Assembly: GCA_947173755.1 (NCBI GenBank)
Contig: CAMWGM010000042.1
Coordinates: 1-9,671, forward strand
Origin: an uncultured Muribaculaceae bacterium
GTDB lineage: Bacteria; Bacteroidota; Bacteroidia; Bacteroidales; Muribaculaceae
Reading direction: 5' to 3'
Length of the DNA: 9,671 nt
Below the pieces are notes generated by a model, which had not been told where the DNA came from, searched no databases, and was given only the letters and a program-made list of their open reading frames with translations. Below, piece after piece: positions 1 through 6,693 of this stretch (its first letter is position 1; each line of letters starts with the position of its first letter). The position numbers were made by a program, and so were the translations under genes.

Positions 1-632
1 CGATTCTGCGCGGTCACCCGAAGATGAAACTCTATTGCACTCCCCGAGTGCTCAACGGTATCTTGAGACGCCACAACATTTCGCGCCGCATTAAGGATTT
101 CCATGAGCCGGTTTTCAAGGAACATCCGTTCAGGATAGCCGATTTCGAGATAGTGCCTTTCGATGTAACTCACGACGCGAGCGACAACTCAGGTTTTTTC
201 ATTACGTTACACGGCCATACGCTGGCTGTCGCTACTGACCTCGGGTCGATTACGCCGCGGGTTGACTTCTATATGCGACAGGCTGAATCGATCGTCATCG
301 AGGCCAACTATGACCTGCGGATGCTTATGACGGGCCGTTATCCCGAGCATCTGAAAGCCCGTATCTTGGCTCCAAACGGTCATCTTGATAATTCCGACAC
401 TGCCGGATTTGTGGCCGAGATATATACTCCCCGTCTGCGCAACATCTTCCTCTGCCATCTGAGTCACGATAACAATACCCCTGAAATCGCCGTGCAGTGT
501 GTGGCCGAAGCGTTGAGGCGTATCGGAGTTGAGGATATAGCTTTTACGTTCACTACTCCTTCTCAGGCTACTCCGGCCGTGACCCTCATGGCGTTGCCCC
601 GGTTTGAAGCGACACCGTTGGTACGCCTGTGA
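1..632 (+). CDS. MBL-fold metallo-hydrolase, YycJ/WalJ-like, 5' truncated
   Basis: The frame is open from the left edge (first full codon at position 3), so the ATG at 24 is internal and the true start lies outside the window. About 210 residues of the C-terminal part are visible. Seen, numbering from the ATG at 24: a TDLG motif after a beta strand (around 71-74), EANYD (93-97), an HLKAR...NGHLDN segment (109-124) and LCHLSHDNNTPEIA (143-156). These resemble the C-terminal half of the YycJ/WalJ subgroup, which usually has GHLSN and LSxxNNTPxxA. In this family the Asp of TDLG and the His of GHLxN help bind the dinuclear metal centre; the main HxHxDH motif would lie upstream of the window. Family members are predicted cytoplasmic phosphodiesterases or exonucleases; the exact substrate cannot be read here. 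The next gene starts 25 bases downstream on the same strand, so cotranscription is likely. Confidence 0.85.
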   Translation, partial: ILRGHPKMKLYCTPRVLNGILRRHNISRRIKDFHEPVFKEHPFRIADFEIVPFDVTHDASDNSGFFITLHGHTLAVATDLGSITPRVDFYMRQAESIVIEANYDLRMLMTGRYPEHLKARILAPNGHLDNSDTAGFVAEIYTPRLRNIFLCHLSHDNNTPEIAVQCVAEALRRIGVEDIAFTFTTPSQATPAVTLMALPRFEATPLVRL

Positions 633-657
633 GGACTGAATTCCGAGGTTTTGTTGT

Positions 658-2496
658 ATGCGAAGACTGATCACACTGCTGTTTGTATTCACCGGTTTCC
701 TGTGTATGGCTCCGCCGGCGAGCGCTCAATTCATCCGTAAGGCCGGAGAATTTGTGAGGAATGCGTTGGAAACGCCCGCAGCCGACTCGTTGGCCGGACA
801 GTCGCGAAACGAGGTGCAGCGTATAAGCGATTCCCTGCTTATCCGCGAACTTGCTCTTCAGATAGAGGAAATGAAGATGAACGAGGCGATGCTCCGTAAT
901 GAACTCGAAGCATCACGCGACCGTAACCGTACTGCCGACTCTCTTGAGCGGGCGTCGCAGATGCGGATTATCGATTCGCTGCGTCAGACCACTCCCGGCG
1001 TACCGGTGGTGGTTCTCAACGATACTCTTTTCCGGCTATATACTTCTCTTGGAGGACGTTCGGCGTCTGACCGTGCCGCCACCATTGCAGAAACTGTATG
1101 CAGGGTAGGCAAGGACCGCCACCACTCGAAAGACACTGTCCATATACTCGAGAATGCGTATTACAATGACATAATGTTGGGAGACAAGGTGATAATGAAC
1201 GTCACCGACGCTGATGCCATGTGGCAGAAGGTAAGCCGCGATGAACTCTCCCTGCAGTATGCGAAGGTTCTTGGAGCAAAGATTTCCTATCTGCAAAACG
1301 AAAACGGGTTTTGGCAACTGCTGCGGCGGATAGGGCTTTTCGTCTTTGTCATCCTGATGCAGTATCTGATCTTCAAGTTCATCAACCGTATGTTCCGAAG
1401 GCTGCGCAAATGGATCATCCGATTCAAGCAACAGAAGATGAAAGCCATCGTTGTGCGCGACTATGAACTGCTGAACACTAAGAAGATTTGCCGCCTTCTG
1501 ATCGTGCTTAGCAATCTGGTGCGTTATCTGATTCTCGCTCTTGTCCTTGTCATTACCGTTCCGATGCTCTTCTCAATTTTCCCGCAGACAGAGCATCTGG
1601 CGATGAAGATTTTCCATTATATCATCGATCCGGTGAAGATGGTTGTAATCTCAGTGATCGATTATATCCCCAATCTTTTCATTATCCTTGTTATCTGGTA
1701 TTGCGTCCGCTATATAGTGAAGGGCGTGAGATATCTTGCGGGGGAGATCGAGCATGAAAAACTCCGCATCTCTGGTTTCTACCCGGAATGGGCTCAGCCG
1801 ACTTTCAACATAGTGCGTTTTCTGCTCTATGCGTTCATGATCGCCATGATCTACCCCTATCTCCCCGGATCGCAGTCAGGGGTATTTCAGGGAATGTCGG
1901 TCTTCGTGGGTCTTATTGTCTCGCTTGGATCCAGCACGGTGATTTCCAACTTTATTGCCGGTTTCGTCATCACCTACATGCGTCCGTTCAAGCGCGGTGA
2001 TTTTATAAAGGTGAAGGATACGGTGGGGAACGTCATTGAGAAGACTCCTTTCGTGACAAGGGTTCGCACGATCAAGAACGAAGTCGTGACGATCCCCAAC
2101 TCATTCATCATGTCGTCAGATACTGTCAACTACAGTGAGTCGGCGCGACGGTACGGACTCATAATCCACACGATCATGACGATGGGCTATGATGTGCCCT
2201 GGCGAAAAGTGCATGAACTCCTGATTGATGCAGCTCTCCGCACTTCGGGAGTGCTCAACGAACCCCGTCCGTTCGTGCTCGAGATGGAACTCAACGACAA
2301 TTACATGTGCTATCAGATCAATGCTTATATCCGTGATGCCGCCGAGATGCCCGTGATCATGTCGGATCTTCTCCAGAATATTCAGGATAACTTCCACGAG
2401 GCTCAGATAGAACTCATCGCGCCTCACTATTTCGCCACCCGCGACGGAAACGGAAGTAAACTTCCGCCTGATTTCCGCCGACGCCCGGGAACCTGA
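658..2496 (+). CDS. MscS-family mechanosensitive ion channel with N-terminal coiled-coil extracytoplasmic domain
   Basis: 612 residues, more than twice the roughly 286 of E. coli MscS. Residues 1-23 form a signal peptide (basic MRR, hydrophobic core, cleavage probably after ASA). Residues about 45-110 are charged with heptad-like spacing and probably form a coiled coil, followed by a small soluble region to about 215. Hydrophobic segments follow at about 223-245, 281-305, 336-358 and 385-403. The glycine- and serine-rich pore helix is at about 411-440 (GLIVSLGSSTVISNFIAGFV). The MscS beta domain follows: RPFKRGDFIKV (442-452), VGNVIEKTPFVTRVRT (456-471) and VTIPNSFIMS (477-486). A cytoplasmic alpha/beta domain runs to about 590. 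The family opens under membrane tension to release solutes during osmotic downshock. The layout resembles the larger MscK/YbiO-type members. The ATG at 658 directly precedes the signal peptide. No strong Shine-Dalgarno site is visible. Channel identity is firm; the head's role is unknown. Confidence 0.93.
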   Translation: MRRLITLLFVFTGFLCMAPPASAQFIRKAGEFVRNALETPAADSLAGQSRNEVQRISDSLLIRELALQIEEMKMNEAMLRNELEASRDRNRTADSLERASQMRIIDSLRQTTPGVPVVVLNDTLFRLYTSLGGRSASDRAATIAETVCRVGKDRHHSKDTVHILENAYYNDIMLGDKVIMNVTDADAMWQKVSRDELSLQYAKVLGAKISYLQNENGFWQLLRRIGLFVFVILMQYLIFKFINRMFRRLRKWIIRFKQQKMKAIVVRDYELLNTKKICRLLIVLSNLVRYLILALVLVITVPMLFSIFPQTEHLAMKIFHYIIDPVKMVVISVIDYIPNLFIILVIWYCVRYIVKGVRYLAGEIEHEKLRISGFYPEWAQPTFNIVRFLLYAFMIAMIYPYLPGSQSGVFQGMSVFVGLIVSLGSSTVISNFIAGFVITYMRPFKRGDFIKVKDTVGNVIEKTPFVTRVRTIKNEVVTIPNSFIMSSDTVNYSESARRYGLIIHTIMTMGYDVPWRKVHELLIDAALRTSGVLNEPRPFVLEMELNDNYMCYQINAYIRDAAEMPVIMSDLLQNIQDNFHEAQIELIAPHYFATRDGNGSKLPPDFRRRPGT

Positions 2497-2510
2497 TGTC
2501 GGATTTTATT

Positions 2511-2530
2511 GAAATATAATGAAATATAAC
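2511..2530 (+). repeat. Tandem 10-bp direct repeat in intergenic gap
   Basis: Two adjacent copies of GAAATATAAT/GAAATATAAC, differing only at the last base, lie between the MscS-type gene and the next signal-peptide gene. The repeat creates an in-frame ATG at 2519 upstream of the preferred start at 2567. It may be a simple slippage duplication; no regulatory role can be shown. Confidence 0.7.
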
Positions 2531-2566
2531 AAGAGGTGGTGTGTGAATTCTATTCAATATGTCGGT

Positions 2567-3226
2567 ATGAAAAAAATAGTATCAGCGGCTATCGTTTGTG
2601 CTGTATTTATGATTATCACCACATCGGTGTCTGCCGGGAAACCTTCGGAATGTAGTTGCCCGCAGATGACAGCCGATTCCATTCGGATCGCACTCCATTA
2701 CCAGATGGAGAATTATCCTGCATCCCAATATCGCGACGTCTATAAGAATTTCATGCAGGACTTCTTCGGCCCGGGGCATATTCTTGCGGATACGGCTGCA
2801 TCTGCCCGATATCTGCGCAGCGAACTTGCGCTTGACGAACATTTCGACGGGCCGCTCTTTGAATCCACCGGTTATAAGGGAAATTTCTATCGTGTCAATC
2901 TTTCTGTGATAAGGGACGGGATGATTGATTTCCCGACCTTTTTCGATGCATTCGTCGAGAGTGTTCAGGACGTTACTCCTCCCGACGGACAGGACTGGTT
3001 GAGAACATGGTACACGATCGACTCGGTCATAAAGACTGAAGGGATTCATTTTGTCAATGAGGATGCTGACCGTGCCGATCTTGCCCGGCAACTTGCGGAA
3101 GGAAACTATATTGTGCATCACAGCAAACGGTTCAATGACTCCACTCATTTCCATTATCGGATCATCTCTTCTCCGGTATTCCACAGACGTATTCTTCCCC
3201 GGTTGAGAGCGGAGAAGGATAATTAG
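2567..3226 (+). CDS. Conserved secreted protein of unknown function
   Basis: 219 residues from the ATG at 2567. This start is preferred over the upstream ATG at 2519 because it begins directly with a good signal peptide (MKKIVSAAIV..., hydrophobic core to about 20, cleavage probably after SVSA at 23); the longer form would put 16 polar residues ahead of it. The mature protein begins with a Cys-containing stretch (SECSCP, 27-32), but it is not a lipobox. Striking segments are YKNFMQDFFGPGHI (59-72), YKGNFYRVNLSVI (103-115), HHSKRF (184-189) and HFHYRII (195-201). The clustering of His, Tyr, Arg and Phe suggests a periplasmic or exported enzyme-like domain, possibly metal binding, but this is inference. 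From memory, similar FGPGH-containing exported proteins occur as hypothetical proteins in other Bacteroidales. I recognise no named family. The gene lies 70 bases after the channel gene and may be read from the same transcript. Confidence 0.8.
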   Translation: MKKIVSAAIVCAVFMIITTSVSAGKPSECSCPQMTADSIRIALHYQMENYPASQYRDVYKNFMQDFFGPGHILADTAASARYLRSELALDEHFDGPLFESTGYKGNFYRVNLSVIRDGMIDFPTFFDAFVESVQDVTPPDGQDWLRTWYTIDSVIKTEGIHFVNEDADRADLARQLAEGNYIVHHSKRFNDSTHFHYRIISSPVFHRRILPRLRAEKDN

Positions 3227-3256
3227 GGAAAAGAGAAAAGTTCATTCCCTAAATTT
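3223..3256 (+). terminator. Possible intrinsic terminator overlapping the stop codon of the secreted protein
   Basis: A perfect 8-bp stem, TTAGGGAA (3223-3230) with TTCCCTAA (3245-3252), encloses a 14-base loop and is followed by a short T-rich run (3254-3257). The stop codon TAG at 3224-3226 lies inside the left arm. The stem is only moderately GC-rich and the T tract is short, so termination may be partial. Confidence 0.5.
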
Positions 3257-3287
3257 TCATAAATGCATTGAAATTTCGGGGATAAAA

Positions 3288-3319
3288 TTCGAAAGTTTGG
3301 TGATTTTTGTGTAAATTCG
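3288..3319 (+). promoter_or_regulatory. Candidate Bacteroidetes-type promoter for the TPR gene
   Basis: TAAATTCG at 3312-3319 matches the Bacteroidetes -7 consensus TAnnTTTG with one mismatch. TTCG at 3288-3291 matches the -33 TTTG with one mismatch, and the spacer is 20 bases, within the usual 19-21. Transcription would begin near 3325, leaving a leader of about 70 bases before the ATG at 3398. It lies just after a possible terminator, which fits a new transcription unit. This was assigned by eye from a degenerate consensus. Confidence 0.45.
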
Positions 3320-3397
3320 CGCTTGAATAGCCAGCATTTCTATTTGCAAGACTTACATCTAATTCAAAATTCTACTCAAATCATATTCCGATTACTT

Positions 3398-4621
3398 ATG
3401 AAGAAGCTCAGCGTCCTGGCCTTTGGCCTTCTCGCAGCCGGCAGCCTTTCGGCTCAGACAGCTCTCGTAAAAGATGCTGAAAAAGCGTTCAAAGCAGCCG
3501 ACTCCTATCCCGCATTCTCAGAAGCGGTGACTGTCATAACCCCCGCTTTCACTAACCCCGAGACAGCAAAGGATTCGCGTGTCTATGCAGTGCCTGCTGA
3601 AAATGCATTCCGTATCTACGACGCAATGTATGCCCGCAAGACCCTCGGCCAGCAGGTCGACGAAGTGCAGATGGGCCAGTTGCTCAATGACGGTTACAAA
3701 TATACTTTCCTTACCCTTGACACCGACACAATTGTTGACGCAAAGGGTAAGGTCAAGACTCCAAATTCTAAGAAAGTGTCCGAGAAACTTGCCGGTCACT
3801 TCAACGACTATGTCGACGCATTCAATGCATTCTGGGGCGCACAGCAGTGGGAACCCGCTTATGAGGCTGCCACAGCATATGTGACAATTCCCGGAAACGC
3901 CCGTCTCGGTAAAGCCGCTCCCGCAGTTCCCGCGGACTCCATTATCGGCCAGATGCAATACTACCGCGCTCTCGCCGCTTGGCAGGCTCAGAAACTTGAT
4001 GTAGCCGCACAGGTGTTCGATGAACTCCTTGCCAAAGGTTATTCCGATCCCGCCGCCTATGATTATGCTTACTCAGTGGCATATTCGCTGCAGGATGAGC
4101 CCCGTAAACTCGCTTATTCGCAGGCTGCTCTCGACAAGTTCGGCACTTCCAATCCAGCCTTCCTCCAGCGTGTAGTCAACTGCTACATCGACCAGAAGAA
4201 GTTTGACGAGGCCGAAAACATGCTCAGCACCGCAATCGCTGCCGAACCTTCCAACGGTGCTTACTATCTCTCGCTCGGTGTGCTTCAGGAAAACCAGGAG
4301 AAGCCCGAAGAGTCTCTCGCCTCTTTCAAGAAGTCGGTTGAACTTGCTCCCGAGAATCCTTTCGCCAACTACTACTACGGACGTGCTCTTCTCCAGAACT
4401 ACGACCGCCTCGATCAGGCTGCCGGTTCGATGAGCCAGGCCGAGTATAACAAATATGCTTTCGAAACCCTCCGTCCCATCCTCACCGAGGCTGCCGGTTA
4501 TCTCGAAAAGGCTTACCAACTCGACAACAACCTGACTGATCCCCTCCGCTATCTCAAGAACATCTACTATGTTCTCAACGACGGCGAAAACCTCAAGCGT
4601 GTCGAGAACCTCCTTCTCTGA
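3398..4621 (+). CDS. Exported tetratricopeptide-repeat protein
   Basis: 407 residues from the ATG at 3398, chosen because it gives a clean signal peptide (MKKLSVLAFG..., cleavage probably after SLSAQ/20); an upstream in-frame TTG at 3323 would add 25 residues ahead of it. The mature protein is almost all helical. TPR-like helix pairs are clearest at about 185-216, 218-250, 252-285 and 286-319, with the typical pattern of small and aromatic residues and P at the turns (AAEPSN, LAPENP). A last set of helices runs to 407. Such proteins act as protein-protein interaction scaffolds, here in the periplasm or at the outer membrane; the partner is unknown. No catalytic motif is seen. Codon choice looks more biased than in the neighbours, with many C-ending CTC, CGC, CCC, TTC and AAC codons, consistent with high expression. 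The gene sits alone between a promoter candidate and a terminator. Confidence 0.9.
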   Translation: MKKLSVLAFGLLAAGSLSAQTALVKDAEKAFKAADSYPAFSEAVTVITPAFTNPETAKDSRVYAVPAENAFRIYDAMYARKTLGQQVDEVQMGQLLNDGYKYTFLTLDTDTIVDAKGKVKTPNSKKVSEKLAGHFNDYVDAFNAFWGAQQWEPAYEAATAYVTIPGNARLGKAAPAVPADSIIGQMQYYRALAAWQAQKLDVAAQVFDELLAKGYSDPAAYDYAYSVAYSLQDEPRKLAYSQAALDKFGTSNPAFLQRVVNCYIDQKKFDEAENMLSTAIAAEPSNGAYYLSLGVLQENQEKPEESLASFKKSVELAPENPFANYYYGRALLQNYDRLDQAAGSMSQAEYNKYAFETLRPILTEAAGYLEKAYQLDNNLTDPLRYLKNIYYVLNDGENLKRVENLLL

Positions 4622-4679
4622 TCCCATTGATCCGCGTCTTGTCGTTCACGACAAACCGGCCTAACGAATAATTGTCTCA

Positions 4680-4718
4680 CAGGGACGCACCCTTCCGAAG
4701 TGTGCGTCCCTGATTTAT
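4680..4718 (+). terminator. Hairpin terminator after the TPR gene
   Basis: An 11-bp perfect stem, CAGGGACGCAC (4680-4690) with GTGCGTCCCTG (4702-4712), closes an 11-base loop and is followed by ATTTAT. The stem is strong and GC-rich but the T tract is weak. It lies 58 bases after the TPR stop codon and 26 bases before the next start codon, so it should separate the two transcription units. Confidence 0.7.
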
Positions 4719-4738
4719 AAAAAACTCAGATCTGACTC

Positions 4739-5287
4739 ATGACCACACAACCGGACACCCTAAAGCAATTTGATGCCGCTGTCGTTCCGTGTAGGGAAAT
4801 ATTCGAAAAGAAACTTATTGACTATGGCGCATCATGGCGCATCCTGCGCCCACGTTCAGTGACCGACCAGCTTTATATAAAGGCGAAGAGAATCCGCACC
4901 CTCGAGGAAGAGTCTGAAGCAATGGTTGACGAGGGTATCACAGGCGAATGGATGGCACTCGTCAATTACGGTGTCATAGGCCTGATTCAACTCGATCATC
5001 ATTTCGCTGATGAGGTCGACATGACTACATCAGAGGCGATGAAACTCTATGATCAATATATCAAACAGTCGCGGGAACTCCTCCGGGCCAAGACCCACGA
5101 CTATGGAGACGCATGGCGCGGAATGAGAGTGAATTCCTATACCGATTTCATCCTTACGAAACTCCAGCGGATAAAGCAGATCGAAGAGAATTGCGGCCGT
5201 ACGCTCGTCAGCGAGGGGATAGATGCAAATCTCTACGACATTATCAACTATGCTGTTTTTGCCCTTATCAAAAGCAATGACGACTGA
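4739..5287 (+). CDS. DUF1599-family protein with two tandem copies of the domain
   Basis: 182 residues, the typical length for Bacteroidetes members. No signal peptide or membrane segment is seen, so it is probably cytoplasmic. Two copies of one helical domain are visible, at about 17-85 and 111-179. Each has a DYG-x-x-W motif (DYGASW 28-33, DYGDAW 121-126), a TD...K-x-x-RI block (42-52 and 135-145), a conserved EG (65-66, 159-160) and an NYxVxxLI-like end (76-83, 170-177). DUF1599 has been linked to nucleotide-modification contexts in phages, but no activity is established for the cellular form, so none is assigned. Its stop codon is 3 bases before the start of the DoxX-like gene, which indicates translational coupling and a shared process. 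From memory this pair is commonly conserved in Bacteroidales, often next to tpiA. Confidence 0.9.
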   Translation: MTTQPDTLKQFDAAVVPCREIFEKKLIDYGASWRILRPRSVTDQLYIKAKRIRTLEEESEAMVDEGITGEWMALVNYGVIGLIQLDHHFADEVDMTTSEAMKLYDQYIKQSRELLRAKTHDYGDAWRGMRVNSYTDFILTKLQRIKQIEENCGRTLVSEGIDANLYDIINYAVFALIKSNDD

Positions 5288-5290
5288 CTT

Positions 5291-6589
5291 ATGAAGAAGT
5301 GGCTCGTGGTGCTGACGCGCGTCGTGATCGGTGTGGTATTCATCCTTTCCGGAGGTGCGAAATGCATTGACCCCTGGGGAACAGTCTTCAAAATCGAAGA
5401 ATATTTCGCCGTGTGGGGATGGTATGACTTTCCTGCATCTCTCATCACGGTCGGAGCCTTTCTGCTCGCCGGATATGAATTCGTGTGGGGTGGACTGCTG
5501 ATGCTCGGTTGTTACCGCCGCGGGGCAGTGGTAGCGCTGTCGTTACTCATGGCATTCATGCTTCCGTTGTCGCTATATATTGCGATAGCCGATCCTGTTG
5601 CAGATTGCGGATGCTTCGGAGATGCGCTCGTCATCTCAAACACTGCTACTTTCATCAAAAATCTCTTTATTTGTGCCGGGTTGGCATACCTCTTACCATT
5701 CAATCGACGGGTGGCGACGTTCGTCACCCCTTATGTGCAATGGATAGCAGGCGGGTGGCTGACACTTTATGCGCTCGGCATTGGTCTTATAGGCTACAAT
5801 CTCCAACCGCTTATGGATTTCCGCAGGTTTTCACCGGGAGTGTCACTCTTCGTAAGTGATGAGGAGACAGACAATGGAGAGATTGTAACACAGATGGTGT
5901 ACACCTATGAGCGGGATGGTGTCAGAAGGGATTTCACGCTTACAAATCTTCCTGATTCGACATGGACCTTTGTAGACAGCCATATAGAAGGTGGAAACGA
6001 GACAATCACTGACGGTTTTGTGATAACCGATCCTGAGACGGGAGAGGATCTTACCGAGGAAGTTCTCTCTACGGCGGGGGGAAAAGATCTTTTCATTGTG
6101 ACCATACCGGACATTAAGCAGGTAGACTTATCCGCTACATATCTGCTGAATGATCTTAACGACTTCATCCTTTCCCGAAATGGAAAACTGGTCGTTCTGA
6201 CAGGCATCAATGCTACGGCAGCCGATATATCGGCATGGCGGGATGTCTCTATGGGAACTTACCCGATTTACCGGACCGATGAAAAGCAGATCAAGGAACT
6301 TGCCCGCGGAAATTCAGCGCTCGTCTATGTTGAGGATGGAGAAGTAAGATGGAAACGGACCCTCAACTCGATATCCTACAGCCTCGTCACCGATACACCC
6401 GCCGATGAACTTCTTGAACAACTCGATCCCACACCGGTCAGAATGTTTCAGTCTGTCACGCTGTTTTTCGCCGGATTTCTCGCTCTTCTAATAATCCTCG
6501 ACCGGACCGGACATCTTGTCCATATCAGCATCAAACGCCGTAAAAGGAAATCTAAAGATAGTTGTAAGGAAACGGAGAAATCCGAATGA
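5291..6589 (+). CDS. DoxX/MauE-like membrane protein with extracytoplasmic thioredoxin-like domain
   Basis: 432 residues. The N-terminal part is a four-helix DoxX/MauE-type bundle, with hydrophobic segments at about 5-22, 50-72, 78-99 and 121-137. It carries the family hallmark DCGCFGD (105-111) after the third helix and a Cys in GGAKCIDPWG (21-30). The CxC pair and this Cys suggest thiol or quinone redox chemistry, as proposed for MauE. A fifth helix lies at about 150-169. A soluble domain of about 215 residues follows; its second half (about 265-365, with LFIVTIPD, KLVVLTG, YPIYRTDEKQIKELA and ALVYVEDGEVRWKR) has a thioredoxin-like strand-helix order but no CxxC. A final helix (about 388-405) and a basic tail complete it. 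The redox partner is unknown. The gene is coupled to the upstream DUF1599 gene and ends at a strong shared terminator. Confidence 0.9.
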   Translation: MKKWLVVLTRVVIGVVFILSGGAKCIDPWGTVFKIEEYFAVWGWYDFPASLITVGAFLLAGYEFVWGGLLMLGCYRRGAVVALSLLMAFMLPLSLYIAIADPVADCGCFGDALVISNTATFIKNLFICAGLAYLLPFNRRVATFVTPYVQWIAGGWLTLYALGIGLIGYNLQPLMDFRRFSPGVSLFVSDEETDNGEIVTQMVYTYERDGVRRDFTLTNLPDSTWTFVDSHIEGGNETITDGFVITDPETGEDLTEEVLSTAGGKDLFIVTIPDIKQVDLSATYLLNDLNDFILSRNGKLVVLTGINATAADISAWRDVSMGTYPIYRTDEKQIKELARGNSALVYVEDGEVRWKRTLNSISYSLVTDTPADELLEQLDPTPVRMFQSVTLFFAGFLALLIILDRTGHLVHISIKRRKRKSKDSCKETEKSE

Positions 6590-6624
6590 CCGGCTCAGGT
6601 CGGGTGTCTAAGCGAAAGCCATAC

Positions 6625-6677
6625 AAAAACAGAGAGACTGCGACGATAATTTAACACGTCGCAGTCTCTCTGTTTTT
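6625..6677. terminator. Perfect 21-bp inverted repeat, bidirectional terminator
   Basis: The left arm 6625-6645 (AAAAACAGAGAGACTG followed by CGACG) and right arm 6657-6677 are exact reverse complements over 21 bp, with an 11-base AT-rich loop (6646-6656). The arms begin with five A and end with five T, so each strand presents a GC-containing stem followed by a T tract. It lies between convergent genes, 35 bases after the DoxX-like stop and 16 bases after the rnfC stop, and should end transcription from both sides. Confidence 0.95.
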
Positions 6678-6693
6678 CAATATTTCTTAACTT

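Noticed and set aside
2519..2566. Upstream ATG start for the secreted unknown protein
   Set aside because: It would place a polar 16-residue stretch ahead of a standard signal peptide; the ATG at 2567 fits far better.
3323..3397. TTG start extending the TPR protein by 25 residues
   Set aside because: It would bury the signal peptide, and it overlaps the predicted transcription start region.
4073..4627. 184-codon minus-strand frame opposite the TPR gene
   Set aside because: Mirror of the strongly codon-biased TPR gene; the Val-, Glu- and Leu-rich product is typical of such shadows.
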